A stretch of 64,000 nt of DNA. Origin: Adiantum capillus-veneris (lineage: Eukaryota > Streptophyta > Polypodiopsida > Polypodiales > Pteridaceae). This document shows, piece by piece, positions 1-12,189 of this stretch. The translations under genes were made by a program, and so were the position numbers. Position 1 is the first letter of the stretch. Every line of letters starts with the position of its first letter. Location: contig CM043944.1 of assembly GCA_014529385.2 (NCBI GenBank), positions 65,556,248-65,620,247 on the forward strand, in the 5' to 3' direction. The notes under the pieces are model-generated. The model saw nothing but the letters and a program-made list of their open reading frames with translations, did no database searches and was not told the DNA's origin.

Positions 1-1350
1 CTCTTCAAGATCTTCTTGGTGTGGACTGCAAGCGAGATCTGGACGGAGTGTAAAATTAGATGACCAAGACATATCAATTGTAACGCCATGATCAATGTAC
101 AAAGGAGTGCTCAATAGGTCAAGCAAAGATTTAAGTACACAATTTGGTTGCACAATGCCACTCAAGTAGGCATGATCGTAATCAAGCTTGCGCTTAATCT
201 CAACCAAAATTGAAGCTTGATCACTAGAAAAGCGTGGCAACACTCTTTGCACCCGAGACAAGTTTGTCATTACATTCACAATGCTTCCACGTAGAACAAA
301 TTGACCTTCAAAATTAAGCTCTCGAATTTGTGCAAATGGTATGCGCAAAGATACAAGACGACTCTCTACTGAATTCAATCTTTCTACATTGGGTATCTTG
401 ATACTAAAAGCCATCTCTCTTCTAATGCAGAACATTGGTTCTTGATGTTTTTTTAATGAAGCCTTGCACAAGTGACAGACTCGCAACACTTTATCATCAA
501 GGCCCATTGACTTTATTTTCTTAAGAAGTAACAAATCTACCTTTGACAAACCATGCAAACTTTGACGAAACATGAGAGAACCACATGAGGCACAATCAAA
601 AGAAGGAGTATCTTCAACTATCTTTGCATATAGAGAAGTTTTACAAGGTGAAACAGTAGAGATTCTTTGATGCATTCGAGACGACTTGGACATATTGTAA
701 AATTTAGTTGTAACTTGCTTGAGGGTAAAGGTGTTGGGGTATAGTTGCAAGAAGATAGATGCAACTTGTTGAACTGCAACATCATGGGTTTCGACAAGAG
801 TGGCTAGAGAAAAGGCAGCCTCTTTACTCCATACACACCATTTACGTTTAGGAATGTCAAATCCACTAGGAAACCATAAAAAATCACCATGCAAGCTTAG
901 CACAACAAGAGTTGGCAAAGTGGATGAAGATGCACAATCAAGGGCACCAAAAAAGCGAACTTCACGTAAAACCTCTCCCCGATAAAAGTACAGTTTGCAC
1001 ATCGCTGAAAATATCTTATACACCATGCTGACCAAGTCAACACTCAACATCATCGATGATTGTCAACTAGACAAGAGAGAGAAAATAAATTCTCTTTGAT
1101 TAAAAGAAGGTGGTTGATGATTGATAGTCCAAGGCTGCACCCACATTTTCAAAATGTTTTCATTTTTTAATGCTATTTGCTCTACAATAATGTCAACAAG
1201 TTTGGACTCGAGAGATTGCAACGAAAGACCCAAGTTTAAAAGATGTAGTAGGCTTAGCAAAACATCTTTGTTGTTTGGAGATTTACAACTAAATATGGGA
1301 TCAAAATAAAATCTTTTACTATCTGCCCACAAAACGAGGTTGCTTGCCAT
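1..1350 (-). pseudogene. Helitron Rep/helicase-like protein, N-terminal part (runs off left edge)
   Basis: Read on the minus strand, one frame runs from an ATG at 1350 to the window edge, broken once by TGA at 1063-1065. About 100 residues in, after the stop, come a CASCG and a CHLCK pair (around 590 and 475), which form a zinc-binding cluster. They are followed by SLRIPFAQIREL (around 340) and GSIVNVMTNLSRVQRVLPR (around 270). This order, Cys cluster then a block like RIPFMQIRELPRGGQ, matches the DUF6570-type N-terminal region of plant and animal Helitron helicase-like proteins. The Rep HUH motif and the SF1 helicase would lie beyond position 1. The gene would drive rolling-circle transposition in the nucleus. 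The RPA-like gene lies just upstream on the same strand, as in plant Helitrons. If the TGA is real, the protein could only start from the MM pair at 1053. Confidence 0.8.
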
Positions 1351-1386
1351 ATTTCAAAAAGTTTAGTACAACACAAAGAAATACAA

Positions 1387-3154
1387 CTAAGCAGCTTTAA
1401 AAGCAGTCACCTGCCCTGACTTGTCAATAGTGAACCAACCAGCTTTCTTAAAGTTCAAGAGCGAAGATTTTAACTCCACCAAGCTTTGCTCGAAAAGTTG
1501 CAAGAATGGACGAGAGAATCCTAGCACAGAGTCAACTACAGCACCTTGTAAAATAACACCAACAGCCTCTCCGTCTTGAGGATATAATTTGGCAGGTAAG
1601 AGTGGTTGCTTATTGATTGTAGATTGTCTTCCACAAGAGTAGAAAAATGGATTGCTAGCTTGGCGACTTACATTCAGCCCTTTGCACATACCGCAAGAAA
1701 ACTCCACATCCAAGCTGTTTACACTCACAATCTCCAAAGTCCCAAACACCTAACAATTTAACATTTACCAATAAGAAAAGAAAGAGAATTTTGTTCAATG
1801 CACAAGCACAAAAGTTACCTTCCTTGCAAAACCTAAATTCGAAACTTTCTTATGCAAGTATTCTTGGAAGAGATCATCCAACGAGGAAGGGAGTGGACAT
1901 AAGATTGTAGATTCGACAATACTTAGAGTGTTTGATAAGTGTTTGAAGACGTTGATGTTACGAGCAACGCAAGTATAAAATCCCTTTTCTTTGACTTCAT
2001 TCACCATAAGCTCATAGTTAAGGTGCCGTGTTGGAACAAAGAGAAGCTGTCATAAACACAAACATGAGAAAAAAAATACTAACTAGTTGCTCAAATCTTG
2101 CACATGACTTACACTAGCTTGGTCACTTGTCGACGGCCCATCAGCAATAGTCAATCGGAAACTAGGAGTGCCATCACTCTTTGTTGCATTCTCTATCTTG
2201 ACAACAATGAATGCAACAGTAGACACAAACTCACTAGCATTTGAACTTTGGGACAGCAACTCTTTGATTTTCTGCTCTGGATAGAGGTAGAGACAGCACT
2301 CGAAAGGCTCTGCCTTAACAACTAAAGTGGTTGCATCAGCATATAAGGCCCACAAACAAGTACCACTGTCCTTCGAGACAGCTCTTTTGACACAAGCGCC
2401 CTCTATACGCACATAATCATGGACAGCAAAGGCTTCGATAAACTCTGAGAGGTATATCTCGGTCACAACAAAAGTTATAGTATGACGAGATTCCTTGTCA
2501 AGAAGGTTTGCACGCATGTATCTACCAAAGTTAGACTTAGGTATTTTGTAAGTACCAACACAGCACTTTGCCTTCCAAAGCAAATCTGAAATTTGCAGTC
2601 TTTGACAATTCGAAGATAGCTAGGTTTCTTAAGGTAGGAGTTATGGCCAGCTGTGAAGTGAAAGATTGAGCATTGAGCTCATTTTGTCCTTCATCTGTTT
2701 TCTTTATCAGAGATGATGAAAAAGAGGTATCTGTCAAGCACCTAGAAGCTTTACCTAAACATAAACATTGGTGTGAGTAATAAACTCAATCCAATTAAGA
2801 GAAAACAACGAGAGATTACCTCTGACAGAGAGCAAAGCTTTTTTTATAGCTAAAGAAGAGGCTTTGTTCAATTTTCCTTTTGGACTAAGCTTTTTGCTAA
2901 GCGGAGAAGACTCTGTGGATCGATCCTTTTGAGCCAAAGGTGACACATCAACATCAGTGTTACACTTCGCAGTCTCAAGAGACTCTTTGTGTAAGAAGGA
3001 TGCTTCTATGTGCTCAGGCTCAAACAATGAATCATCCAAACTAACATCTACAAAGAGATGCTCAAGTCAATGCTCTAGATCATATGCTCAAGGTAATCAC
3101 AGCTCAAATAACATCTTGTTATGCAAGGTACTAACCATTCATGGGAGTATCCAT
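1387..3154 (-). CDS. RPA-like single-stranded DNA-binding protein (five exons), Helitron-associated
   Basis: Five exons on the minus strand join in frame with GT/AG borders: 3154-3136, 3047-2820, 2754-2113, 2046-1819 and 1749-1387 (stop), about 490 residues. Exon 2 is Ser/Lys-rich. Exon 3 carries an OB-fold-like stretch containing DLLWKAKCCVGTYKIP and FRLTIADG. Exon 5 has CGMC and a later SCG followed by GVILQGAVVDSVLG, resembling the zinc-ribbon plus OB fold at the C-terminus of RPA70. Plant Helitrons commonly carry RPA-like genes beside Rep/helicase, and this one ends 36 bp before the start of the helicase ORF, so a role in binding ssDNA during rolling-circle transposition is inferred. One oddity is that the two halves of exon 3 lie in different frames, with the switch between about 2640 and 2600. 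No GT donor is visible there, so a one-base indel is more likely than a sixth intron. Confidence 0.6.
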
Positions 3155-3781
3155 TGCAGGAGGAAAGTAAAGTTGCTAAGCGCAGACAGCTTTTAGCAAG
3201 ACGACCTTAAGCTTAAGTAATAGCATATATATAATTTGTGCTAGAGATAGTTGGTTATATAGGAGCTGAGGGAGAGAAGACGTAATGAGTTAATGCCTCA
3301 CGTTTACCATAGAGCCAAAGCAGAGGGTAATAACAACAAGTGGATGAAATATCTTCTCACTCATGAACAAGTGATAAAATCACAAGGGCTGCCAAATTAA
3401 GGAAACTAATAAAGAACATGAAAGTGAAACAAAAAACTACTAGGATGGTAATCATATTGATCCACAGTGAAAGTGATTTACAGATTACATCATAAATGTT
3501 GACCGCGATGAAGGATTGAAGAGTATCAAAGTGGTGTTTTGATAGGATAACCACAAACATAATGTATGGAATCATGCCATGCCTGATAAAATTTTCTTCT
3601 TGAGATGTAATTTTTGAAGTACCCTTTCATATGCTTTGTGTAATGCAATCAATTTATATAATTTTCCATATATATCGATAACTTAAAGATATAAACACAA
3701 AAAATGATAGGCAATTTTGAGATTCTAGCATGTCAAATGACATGAGTTTTTTTTTAAGCACATGTTTTGATAGGCAAAATA
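3155..3781. other. AT-rich stretch without a recognised gene
   Basis: I see no supported coding frame here. It may contain the 5' end and promoter of the Helitron, which should begin with TC on the minus strand after a host A, but no terminus could be fixed by eye. Confidence 0.4.
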
Positions 3782-4755
3782 GCCCTTGACAAAAAAAAGC
3801 GTCAATTTTAGGCCTTGATCTAAGGCTAGATCCCACTTTAAAATCTCTACGACTCTAAGCTTTTAAAAAAAACATAAGCATAGTGAATTGAATTAAAAAA
3901 AGCACCCTTAAGCTCTACACCCTAATCTTTAGATCCTTTTAGAAATTAAAACTGTAGATCCCTAAGTTGTAAATCCCACTTTAAAAGCTTTAAAGTTCTA
4001 AGTTAGTAAGCCCTAAACTCTAACGTCTCGGGGTGACCCTCCCCCTACCTGTGGATCCATGTAACATTTTCACTTTCTTTAATTCAAATTTTTACCTTCT
4101 AATAAAAAAAAACTCTAGTTCCTCATTGGATTAGCTTTAAAATCTCAAAAAAAAAATCTTTAAAGATTAAAGCTCTAAAGGATAAATTCCTTCCATAAAG
4201 TTTTAACCAACAAAAATGACAACTTTAGTTATTACCTAACCCTTGACAAAAAAAAAGCGTCAATTTTAGGCCTTGATCTGAGGCTAGATCCCACTTTAAA
4301 ATCTCTACATCTCTAAGCTTTTAAAAAAAACATAAGCATAGTGAATTGAATTAAAAAAGCACCCTTAAGCTCTACACCCTAAGCTTTAGATCCCTATGCT
4401 CTACACCCCACTTTAAAAATTCTACATTTTAAAGCTTTAGAGCGCCTTTTACAAATTAAAACTGTAGATCCCTAAATTGTAAATCCCACTTTAAAAGCTT
4501 TAAAGTTCTAAGTTAGTAAGTCCTAAAACTCTAACATCTCGGGGTGACCGGAGCTCCCTCTACATGTGGATCCATGTAACATTTTCACTTTCTTTAAATC
4601 AAATTTTTACCTTCTAATAAAAAGAAAATTTAGTTCCTCATTGGATTAGCGTTAAAATCTCAAAAAAAAATCTTTAAAGATTAAATCTCTAAAGGATAAA
4701 TTCCTTCCATAAAGTTTTAACCAACAAAAATGACAACTTTAGTTATTACCTCAAT
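3782..4755. repeat. Tandem duplication of an AT-rich unit of about 450-520 bp
   Basis: The stretch beginning CCTTGACAAAAAAAA and ending near TTTAGTTATTACCT occurs twice in a row, at about 3782-4231 and 4232-4755, in the same orientation. The second copy has an extra block of roughly 65 bp near 4390-4450 (a third CCCACTTTAAAA-type segment). The copies differ by scattered substitutions and homopolymer length changes. No coding potential is seen. Confidence 0.85.
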
Positions 4756-5990
4756 TTTCAACCGTAAATAAAATTCTCAAAATGAAAAGATGGGTAAAAG
4801 AACTTCTCAAATTTCAAAATAAAAAAGTGACTCTTGGGATTTGTGGAGCCTCTAAGCTTTATCATTTAACATATAAGGCTGTCAACTTTTCATGCTTTCT
4901 AAGGCATTGGGCAACACAAAATCTTTTCTTTGATATATGAGCATTCATTTCATTTTTCATCATTTCATTTTTCAAAACTCAAGACATGTCCATCATTAGA
5001 TTTACACACTCTTCATTTCAATGAGTGCCCACTATCTTATTTCAACCAATCAACATTTTAAGTCTATCAAAAAATACTTGAAAATACAACTCAATTTTAT
5101 TCCTATTTTAGTCAGCGAAAAGAGAAGTGATCTCTATAGCCTTTGCCCTTTGGGCAGGCCAAAAAATCTTTTGACGTGTTGTCTTAAAGACCCGTTTTTG
5201 AGACAACACTTTATTTGAAGGTGTCTTTAAAACCTATCTCAAAATTATTGGACATATCTCACTTTATTTATTTTTTATTTTTTAATTCTCGGAAAGAATT
5301 AAGTGAATATCTCACAATAAATTGGAATTAGAGAATAGAGCCATTATATTTAAGAATTTTTACATAAAGTTTGAAAAAAATCAACAATATAAGAAAATTC
5401 AAATGGCTCAGATCTTTTTTAACACACAATGGTCATAGTCTGTAGCATTCATGCGGCTTAGCACACTACAATCGTGATATGTTACATGAAAATTGACACT
5501 TCACCAATCTATACAGACAGCAACATTCATCTTATGTTGCGCGAGTGCTATTTCATTTATCTTGTGTTGTCTGAGTGCTATTTAATTCCACCTTAGGTTA
5601 ATCGACTTACCCTACCCCATAAGCTCAGACACAATACCCTACAGCATAACGGACGTGAATCCGTAGTAGGGTATGTACTCATCATCACAGCTTTTCCAAA
5701 AGTATACATCATACCATTGATTAAAATGCTCAGTCTATTTATGTTTCATCTCTATTCATCCAAAGATGATCAGAAAATGAGTCGACATCACAGCATCCCC
5801 GACCTACCGAAGCAAACTACACATAAAAAAAGCCTTTATTGATTCGTCTACAGAGGCGTAACAGAAAAATTACAACACAAAATACATATATCCACCACAA
5901 ACTGACATGTAGGCATACACCGAAACCCACATAAGCACAAGACAGTAATACAGCCGAAGATAAAAGCTGCTTATTCTCATTATATGTGGA
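4756..5990. other. AT-rich intergenic sequence
   Basis: No coding frame of convincing composition was found. A short phrase (AAAGAGAAG.GATCTCTATAGCCTTTGCC) occurs near 5117-5150 and again near 7288-7322, so the two places share a dispersed repeat fragment. Confidence 0.4.
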
Positions 5991-5993
5991 AAA

Positions 5994-6256
5994 GCTGAAT
6001 GAGCTATGAGCATCACCGCATCACCATCATATTTGCCGGCCTGTTATGAATGCCAACCCACACTGAAGATCAAACACAGTAAAACAGAACGAAGCAGTTC
6101 TCTCATTGCAATCTCATTCTCATAATATGTGAAAAGGGCTGAATGAGTTATGGGCATCACCGCATCACCATCATATTTGCGGGCCTGTTACGAATGCCAA
6201 CCCACACTGAAGATCAAACACAGTAAAACAGTACGAAGCAGTTCACTCTCATTGCA
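5994..6256. repeat. Tandem duplication, unit about 130 bp
   Basis: A unit that includes GCATCACCGCATCACCATCA and CCAACCCACACTGAAGATCA occurs at about 5994-6110 and again at about 6130-6256 in direct orientation. The copies are nearly identical apart from a few substitutions and a short indel, which suggests a recent local duplication. Confidence 0.85.
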
Positions 6257-6660
6257 AGTGCGCCATGAACTATAGCCCAACTGTACCCATTCCCGACCCA
6301 TACCCGGAATAAGCTTCAGCAGCAATCCACCAATTTCCCTGCACAATGATATCGCTAAATAAGCTGCATTCAATTAGGTGAAGCAATAGGTGTTGACAAA
6401 CAGCAAGTGTATAACTACATCAGCAAAACGGACCTGTATTACAATTCTACACCTGACGGCACAGGAGAAAATGATCCTCCAGGGCATATGATGAGAAGAC
6501 ACATTGTCCTCATGCGACCAGTGGGGTTAGGAGGCAGCATGAGAACAACTCTCAGCTCTGCACGCACCTACTTAGACGATTTGCTACACAGCCAAGCGTT
6601 AAAACCTCAGGCAAAGAAACGAGCCCAACACAAAACACACCCTAAACAAACCTTTGTCCG

Positions 6661-6793
6661 CTGTCGAATCAGGGCATCGCATCAAAAACGGCAGAAGTCA
6701 CGACCTGTCAGGAGCCAAGCACTGTCCACTGTCGAATCAGGGCATCGCATAAAAAACGGCAGGCGTCACGACCTGTCAGGAGCCAAGCACACA
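6661..6793. repeat. Direct tandem duplication, unit about 67 bp
   Basis: CTGTCGAATCAGGGCATCGC begins both copies (about 6661 and 6728), and each ends near GTCAGGAGCCAAGCAC. It lies downstream of the small minus-strand ORF at 6805-7044 and inside a plus-strand open frame (6407-6895) whose length is probably accidental. Confidence 0.85.
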
Positions 6794-6804
6794 AAGACAG
6801 AATA

Positions 6805-7044
6805 TTACAACTCTTCTTCTGTGAAACAGTTAGCGAAATGCAGAAAACAGCGAGCCTCTCCAAGTGAGTTTGCCCTTGAGCAAGAAAAGGAATAACTGTA
6901 CCCATTGCCACACGCCAATGCTATGCTTGGGAAGCGAGCAGTGCATAACGCCTGCAACTTCCTCAAGGCGAGGCCGCACCCTGTAGAGATTGCCATTGCT
7001 CTGCCGCTATCGCTGTAGATGAGAAATAGAGGAGATGTAAACAA
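6805..7044 (-). CDS. Hypothetical small ORF or first exon with an organelle-targeting-like N-terminus
   Basis: The 79-residue frame starts MFTSPLFLIYSDSGRAMAIS and is rich in Ser, Ala, Arg and Cys with few acidic residues early on, as in plant mitochondrial or plastid presequences. An internal start at MAISTGCGLALRKLQAL would give an even more typical presequence. It ends at TAA near 6805. I do not recognise the protein. It could be the 5' exon of a minus-strand gene whose other exons lie in 5.9-6.8 kb, or chance coding in a higher-GC stretch. No homologous partner is visible in the window. Confidence 0.2.
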   Translation of the reverse strand: MFTSPLFLIYSDSGRAMAISTGCGLALRKLQALCTARFPSIALACGNGYSYSFSCSRANSLGEARCFLHFANCFTEEEL

Positions 7045-7370
7045 AGAAGGAAGGTTCGGCCTTAAACTTCAAATGATAAGCTACTCCGCAACCCTAATGA
7101 CTCCCTCCAAAAATCATCATAAACCAATAGATAGCTTACACGTCCCCAATCGTTATCCCTACTTTTACCAACCTCTTAGGATACCCATAGAGTGACCACA
7201 TTCCGGAGCACTTTAATCATGCCATATAGTGGTTTTTTATAAAAACTCACAAAATCAACATAAAATGAATTAAAAATATTTTAGTTAGGAAAAAGAGAAG
7301 GGATCTCTATAGCCTTTGCCAAAAACTAACCTTTTTAAGACTCTCTTTTTTTTTTTTAAGGGTTACAAAG

Positions 7371-7612
7371 CTCTAGTGCTAGCACTAGTGCCCCCCCCCC
7401 CCGCCCCCTCTTTCCTTCTCGACTTTCTCTCTCTTTTACTCTCCCTTTTGACGACATTAATGTATCATTTCAAATTTTTTTAAGAAAAAGAAAGGGATAG
7501 GAAGCACTAGTGCTAGTGTCCCCTCCCCCCCCTCTCTCTCTTTTTTTCAATTCTAATCTCTCTTTCTCTGCCCCCTTTTTGAAGATGTTAATATATCATT
7601 TCTCTCTCCTTG
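7371..7612. repeat. Diverged tandem repeat with CTAGTGCTAG and C-tracts
   Basis: Two similar blocks (about 7371-7490 and 7501-7612) each begin with a short CACTAG/CTAGTG dyad, followed by a poly-C tract, a CT-rich run and a phrase like GAAGATGTTAATATATCATT. They look like an old direct duplication. Confidence 0.6.
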
Positions 7613-7643
7613 AGAGGGATCCCTCTCCCTACTCTGTGTGTGA

Positions 7644-7660
7644 GTGTGTGCGCACGCGCG

Positions 7661-7712
<52 letters not shown>

Positions 7713-7783
7713 CGACTCTCTCCGTCCCACTCTCAAGATCACACTCTCTACTGTCCTCCCCCCCCCCCCCCCCCCCCCCCCCA
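7644..7783. repeat. GT/GC, GA and poly-C microsatellites
   Basis: A short alternating GT/GC run leads into an uninterrupted (GA)n tract at about 7663-7710. A C-homopolymer of about 24 bases follows near 7759-7782. Open frames crossing these tracts (RERERE, PPPPPP) are low-complexity artefacts. Confidence 0.95.
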
Positions 7784-8281
7784 AAAAAAACCCCAAGTAT
7801 CCACTTTATTTAATGATTGCAAGTACATTTAATTATTAAAAGTAGCTAAGACACTGGATACAACCTATATAAAAATGGTCTCTTAGAAATCATTTATTAC
7901 TCCTCTCTTCAAGTGTCCAAGGGATGTTGTATTCCTAATGGTCTGTATAGCTCCATTTTGTTAATTCTAGCTTTGCAGATATGTGTATATTCATCATTCC
8001 TCTCTCCCTCTATCTTCCTCATTTGTTTGTCTAGTTCCTTCTCTGTCTTTGAAGCTTTCTCCGCTATCCTTCATCCCTAACAAATTAACCATTCTCTCAA
8101 TCTCTCTCTCCCCCCAACTTTTAGCTTTGCTCTTTCAATTTCAAATGTGCAGCTCTCACTTCCCTCTATTTTTTGTGTACATGTTCACCATTGATATCTC
8201 CCTCTACCTTCCCTTTTTCTCTCTCTAGCTTCCTCTTCATCCTTAAATCTTTCCCACTACCCTTTCTCTCTATGTTCTCTC
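7784..8281. other. CT-rich non-coding stretch
   Basis: Pyrimidine-rich on the plus strand with many CTCTC runs. No gene is recognised. Confidence 0.4.
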
Positions 8282-10400
8282 TTGCTTGTTATACTTCTAT
8301 CCATGTCCAATCTCGGCATCTTGTCACTTAACATGATGGAATTTCACCATTTTATCGTTCACATTGGCACTATAGATGCAGGTGCTCCTCATCATTTCTC
8401 TTTTGATAGTCCTTTTCTTGTCCTTAGTGGAGCCGATATTGAATGCAGCTCAACTTGTAACGTATGTGCTATCACTTATAATGACCAGAGAGAGCCCATC
8501 ATGGTTCCTTTATGCAAGGTAGAAAGGGAAGCGTGCTCTTTGTTGTATGTTCTAGATGCGTCTTGTCCGAGGTGTATCTTGTATTGCTGGACAAACTGGA
8601 GAATATCTACACCCATATTTCTTTCGGAGAGAAGGTTAACAATGAGGTCATTGACATTTCATCAGAGAAAGACGGATTATACAAAAATCACTCACATCCT
8701 TATTTTGTTGAAAGAGTATTTGCGAGTTGCCTAAGGAAGGGAAGATATCGGATCAAGAGCGTTTGGAAAAAGGTAAAAGTGTCATAAGCATAGTATTGGA
8801 TCCAAACACAAAATCACCAAAACTAAGAAAAATGATTGCATCTGTAAATTGGGAATGCATGAACAAGACCCCATGTTCTTATAACGGTAATGTTATCTTT
8901 GAATTGCCATCTTAACCCAATGTGACAAAATCATGCATGCATGGCATGGAGCAAGCATTGGATGGACATGTTTGGACAAAACCACCCACCACAAACATAA
9001 CATTCCCTACAACTATACGTAATAGCTATTGAGAAGGTAGTTTTGAATATATTAACAAGGTATGGAGATTGTATCAAGAAGGGTCCCTAATTGATTTGCA
9101 TGGAAAAGTATGTGCATATCATTCTTTGACATGTTTGTAGCACAAGGTGCTCAATCCTACGCATAGTGCATGTGTTGTGAAATTATCTTTTAGGTAAGCT
9201 ATTCAAAAGACCAATGATAGACGACGATATCGAGAAAATTGGATCCCTTAAATTTTTTTATTGTCAGCATGGATAGATTTTTACAAAGCCTATGTGATGC
9301 CCAAGTCTACTACATTATGCCAACAGATACCCGCTATACTTGCGTGATGGTTCACCGGTGGTTTCATTGCCACGAGGTGAAGCTTGTGTCATCAAAACAA
9401 GCAATGGAAAAGGTAGGAACCCTTGTAAGTGAGGCAGTAACCTCACTTGGCACAAAGGTAGGTCCTTGATGGGTTCAGATGGAGGTCATCGAACAACTAT
9501 CTCAATCTATGTTGTTGCCTAAGACAACGGCAAGTGTTGACCCAATAGGCTGAATTGTCCATGCTTCTTCAAGAATAGTTTCCTTTAGTGCAAAAATGAA
9601 GATAATTTTTTATATTCATTTGCACATTCATTGATTTTTTAGTATTGATAAAGAAGTACCAAGATGTTTATCCAACCTTAATCATATGATCAAGGATTGG
9701 GTGCACAAAGATAGAGGAGAGGCATGCATCCTAGGAGAAAAGCGTTTGATTATTGATTTAAAGCGTCGTTTCACATTTCCTTCATCCATGGTAGTCAATT
9801 CCCACGTCAATCACAATGACATGAAGATAGGTGTTTTGTATTCAAGATGTCAACCATTGGTCCAAGCTCAAGTCTGGAGTTAGTCAATCTAATGTGACAC
9901 TTAGAGGGTTGGATAGCCACGGCTTCCCACATCTATGATCCCATGAAAGAAAAAATTCAAGAACTTGCAATTGAATCCCTCACTTGTCTGCTTTGTTTTG
10001 AAAGGCATTTAGTGTCATGTTTTTGTAGGGAGGATGAAGCGTGCAAGACCTCATGACAATCACAATATGTGAAATGAAATAAGAGGACACTCAATTGCAA
10101 GTTCTTTTTTGGCATCAACTAAATGGAATTCCTAGCAAATAATGGATGTCCTTCGGTAGACTTCTCAGGTTTCATGGCAGATGAAGCTCAAAACTAATTG
10201 GAATGCAATCCGTACATTGTTCAATGGAGGACCCAGCAAGGTTATGGAGGGACAAGAGCGCTCGTGCCTCCTCCATTGGGAGAAAAGTTTGCGAATCCAC
10301 ACAACTAAATACATTGTTATGGCTTTCCAAGAAGAGCACAAGTGACTGTGTTGTATGTGGCGATGTCCTCAGACGGGAAAAGAGGTAGAGAAACTGTAAA
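8282..10400 (+). pseudogene. Decayed MULE-like DDE transposase
   Basis: Coding remnants on the plus strand lie in shifting frames. The clearest blocks are KRRFTFPSSMVVNSHVNH near 9758-9815, VNHWSKLKSGVSQSNVTLRG near 9850-9910 (one frame away), GFMAD at about 10170, and RERSCLFHW-like sequence near 10255-10285, reached after a further frameshift. The order GFMAD, then NWNA, then C.FHW resembles the second catalytic Asp and the conserved Cys/His of Mutator-like transposases from seed-free plants (family resemblance from memory). The upstream part (8282-8915, 9239-9469) is less recognisable and is assigned by position only. Multiple frameshifts and stops mean it cannot encode a working enzyme. 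Termini and target duplications were not found. Confidence 0.5.
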
Positions 10401-11131
10401 GGTTCATTTGGGTAATTACATTGTGATGTGTGTGTTAATCCTTTGCTTTTGTATTGTGTAACCTCTTTGTTTTGTATTTTGCAATCTATAGACGATATAT
10501 GTAATGTGTAAATGCCCGAAAAAAACCTCTCAGAGACACGACATGCATCTTGGGTGGCCAATGAGGGCTACAAGCAAAAAATTTCGTTGTATGATGCCAC
10601 AATGTCAAACATAGGGAACACTTTGCTGCAGCAAGCCAAACGCATGGCCTATACAAAGGGTAAATATATTTGACATGGCCCTAGTGTTACGAAGATAAGA
10701 GACATAGTTGCATCTCAACTAGCACAAACTCCTATCCTACCCAAACCAGTTGCATCATCAATGGTGCCATTCTCAATACACCAATCCCAAGGATGCCCAA
10801 GTTCATTGGGGATATTGTGACAATATTAAAGCCACACAAACATATGGATAATGTGACTGAAGTAGAACCAAAAAACTCTCACAAGCGAGAGTGTGTCACA
10901 CGCAATTCACCATGCCAAAGAAAGGCTCGAAAACTTTCATTTGCCAGTCAACCGCCACAAAATGACTTCTCAAATGACAAGTTCAAGGATGTTCCAAAGA
11001 AAAGGGCAATAGAGGTAGATATCAGTGAGACAACATGTGGCCATACAAAGTTACAAGGCCGGATCAAGATTCACTTGCCAAGGTGTACTACCTAGTGGCA
11101 GAAAGTGCAAGAAGACACGACAACACCATGC
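10401..11131 (+). pseudogene. Possible C-terminal remainder of the transposase; basic ORF 10793-11095
   Basis: A 100-residue plus-strand frame at 10793-11095 is rich in Lys/Arg and His (for example NSHKRECVTRNSPCQRKARK) and ends near CTTGCCAAGGTGTACTACC. It follows the MULE-like remnant in the same orientation, so it may be that gene's tail, but I recognise no domain. It could equally be unrelated. Confidence 0.25.
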
Positions 11132-11459
11132 TTTAACCAGGGAAGGCACGACAACACCATGCTTTTTTGGTTAGCAAAGATGGGAGGGATGCAACACCAA
11201 CACATGGGCTTGGTTTTGTAGCACAAAGGTAAGTCATGCTTGTAATGTATGCCCACATCTTGTCAGGAGACCTCTTAGGGTACCATTGGAATGGTCTATG
11301 GCACGTGATACATCCTTGATTATGAAGGAGATTGAATCCCTTCAGCAAGCTCGATTTCATGTGACCATGGAGAATGTAAATGCACAAACGCAAAGTCATC
11401 CTAGACGGTGATTGTAGTGGTGAAGGGCCAAGGCAAGACATTCCTCTTAATGGTTCCCA

Positions 11460-11486
11460 TGGGGGGGGGGGGGGGGGGGGGGGGGG

Positions 11487-11573
<87 letters not shown>

Positions 11574-11579
11574 GGGGGT
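11460..11579. repeat. Compound microsatellite G(n)-(GT)n-(GA)n-G(n)
   Basis: About 29 consecutive G are followed by a (GT)n run to about 11536, a (GA)n run to about 11570 and another G tract. The G-run could form G-quadruplexes. Reading frames across it are low-complexity artefacts. Confidence 0.95.
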
Positions 11580-11773
11580 AGATGTATCCCACGAGCAACA
11601 TGGTTTTAGAATGGATTTATCTCTTAGCATTATCTTCTTATGAGCTTGGTTTGGAATGTAGTGTTTATAAGAAAAATGACTAGAAGAGTGTGTTCCTCCT
11701 CAAATATGTTCATAGATCATAAAAATTTCAACTCTCGATGCATACTGCATTATTCTCCAGTTGTTTCTAGAGT

Positions 11774-11777
<4 letters not shown>

Positions 11778-11834
<57 letters not shown>

Positions 11835-11988
11835 CGAGAAAGAGAAAAGAAGAAGGCTAAATGACGTGTACATGCCAAACGAGGGAGGCAGTAGCAAAGG
11901 TATATAATGGGCAGAGGACATGGTAGTGAGATCAAGGAGTGAGTGAAATCAAGGGTGGATACAATGAATGTGGGGTTTTCTTCCTCGA

Positions 11989-12061
<73 letters not shown>

Positions 12062-12134
12062 CTGATGCTTTCTCATCTCCCTTAGGTCAAATTTCCTTGC
12101 ATTGTCTTTTGAAATGTTGGGTTTTCTTCCTTGA

Positions 12135-12189
<55 letters not shown>

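Noticed and set aside
1063-1065. Recoded TGA (selenocysteine or readthrough) in the Helitron ORF
   Set aside because: No SECIS-type context was recognised, and the same kind of C-to-T stop is common in other decayed elements here, so mutation is simpler.
6407-6895. 162-aa basic plus-strand ORF
   Set aside because: Much of it is created by the 67-bp tandem duplication. Composition is irregular and no motif is visible.
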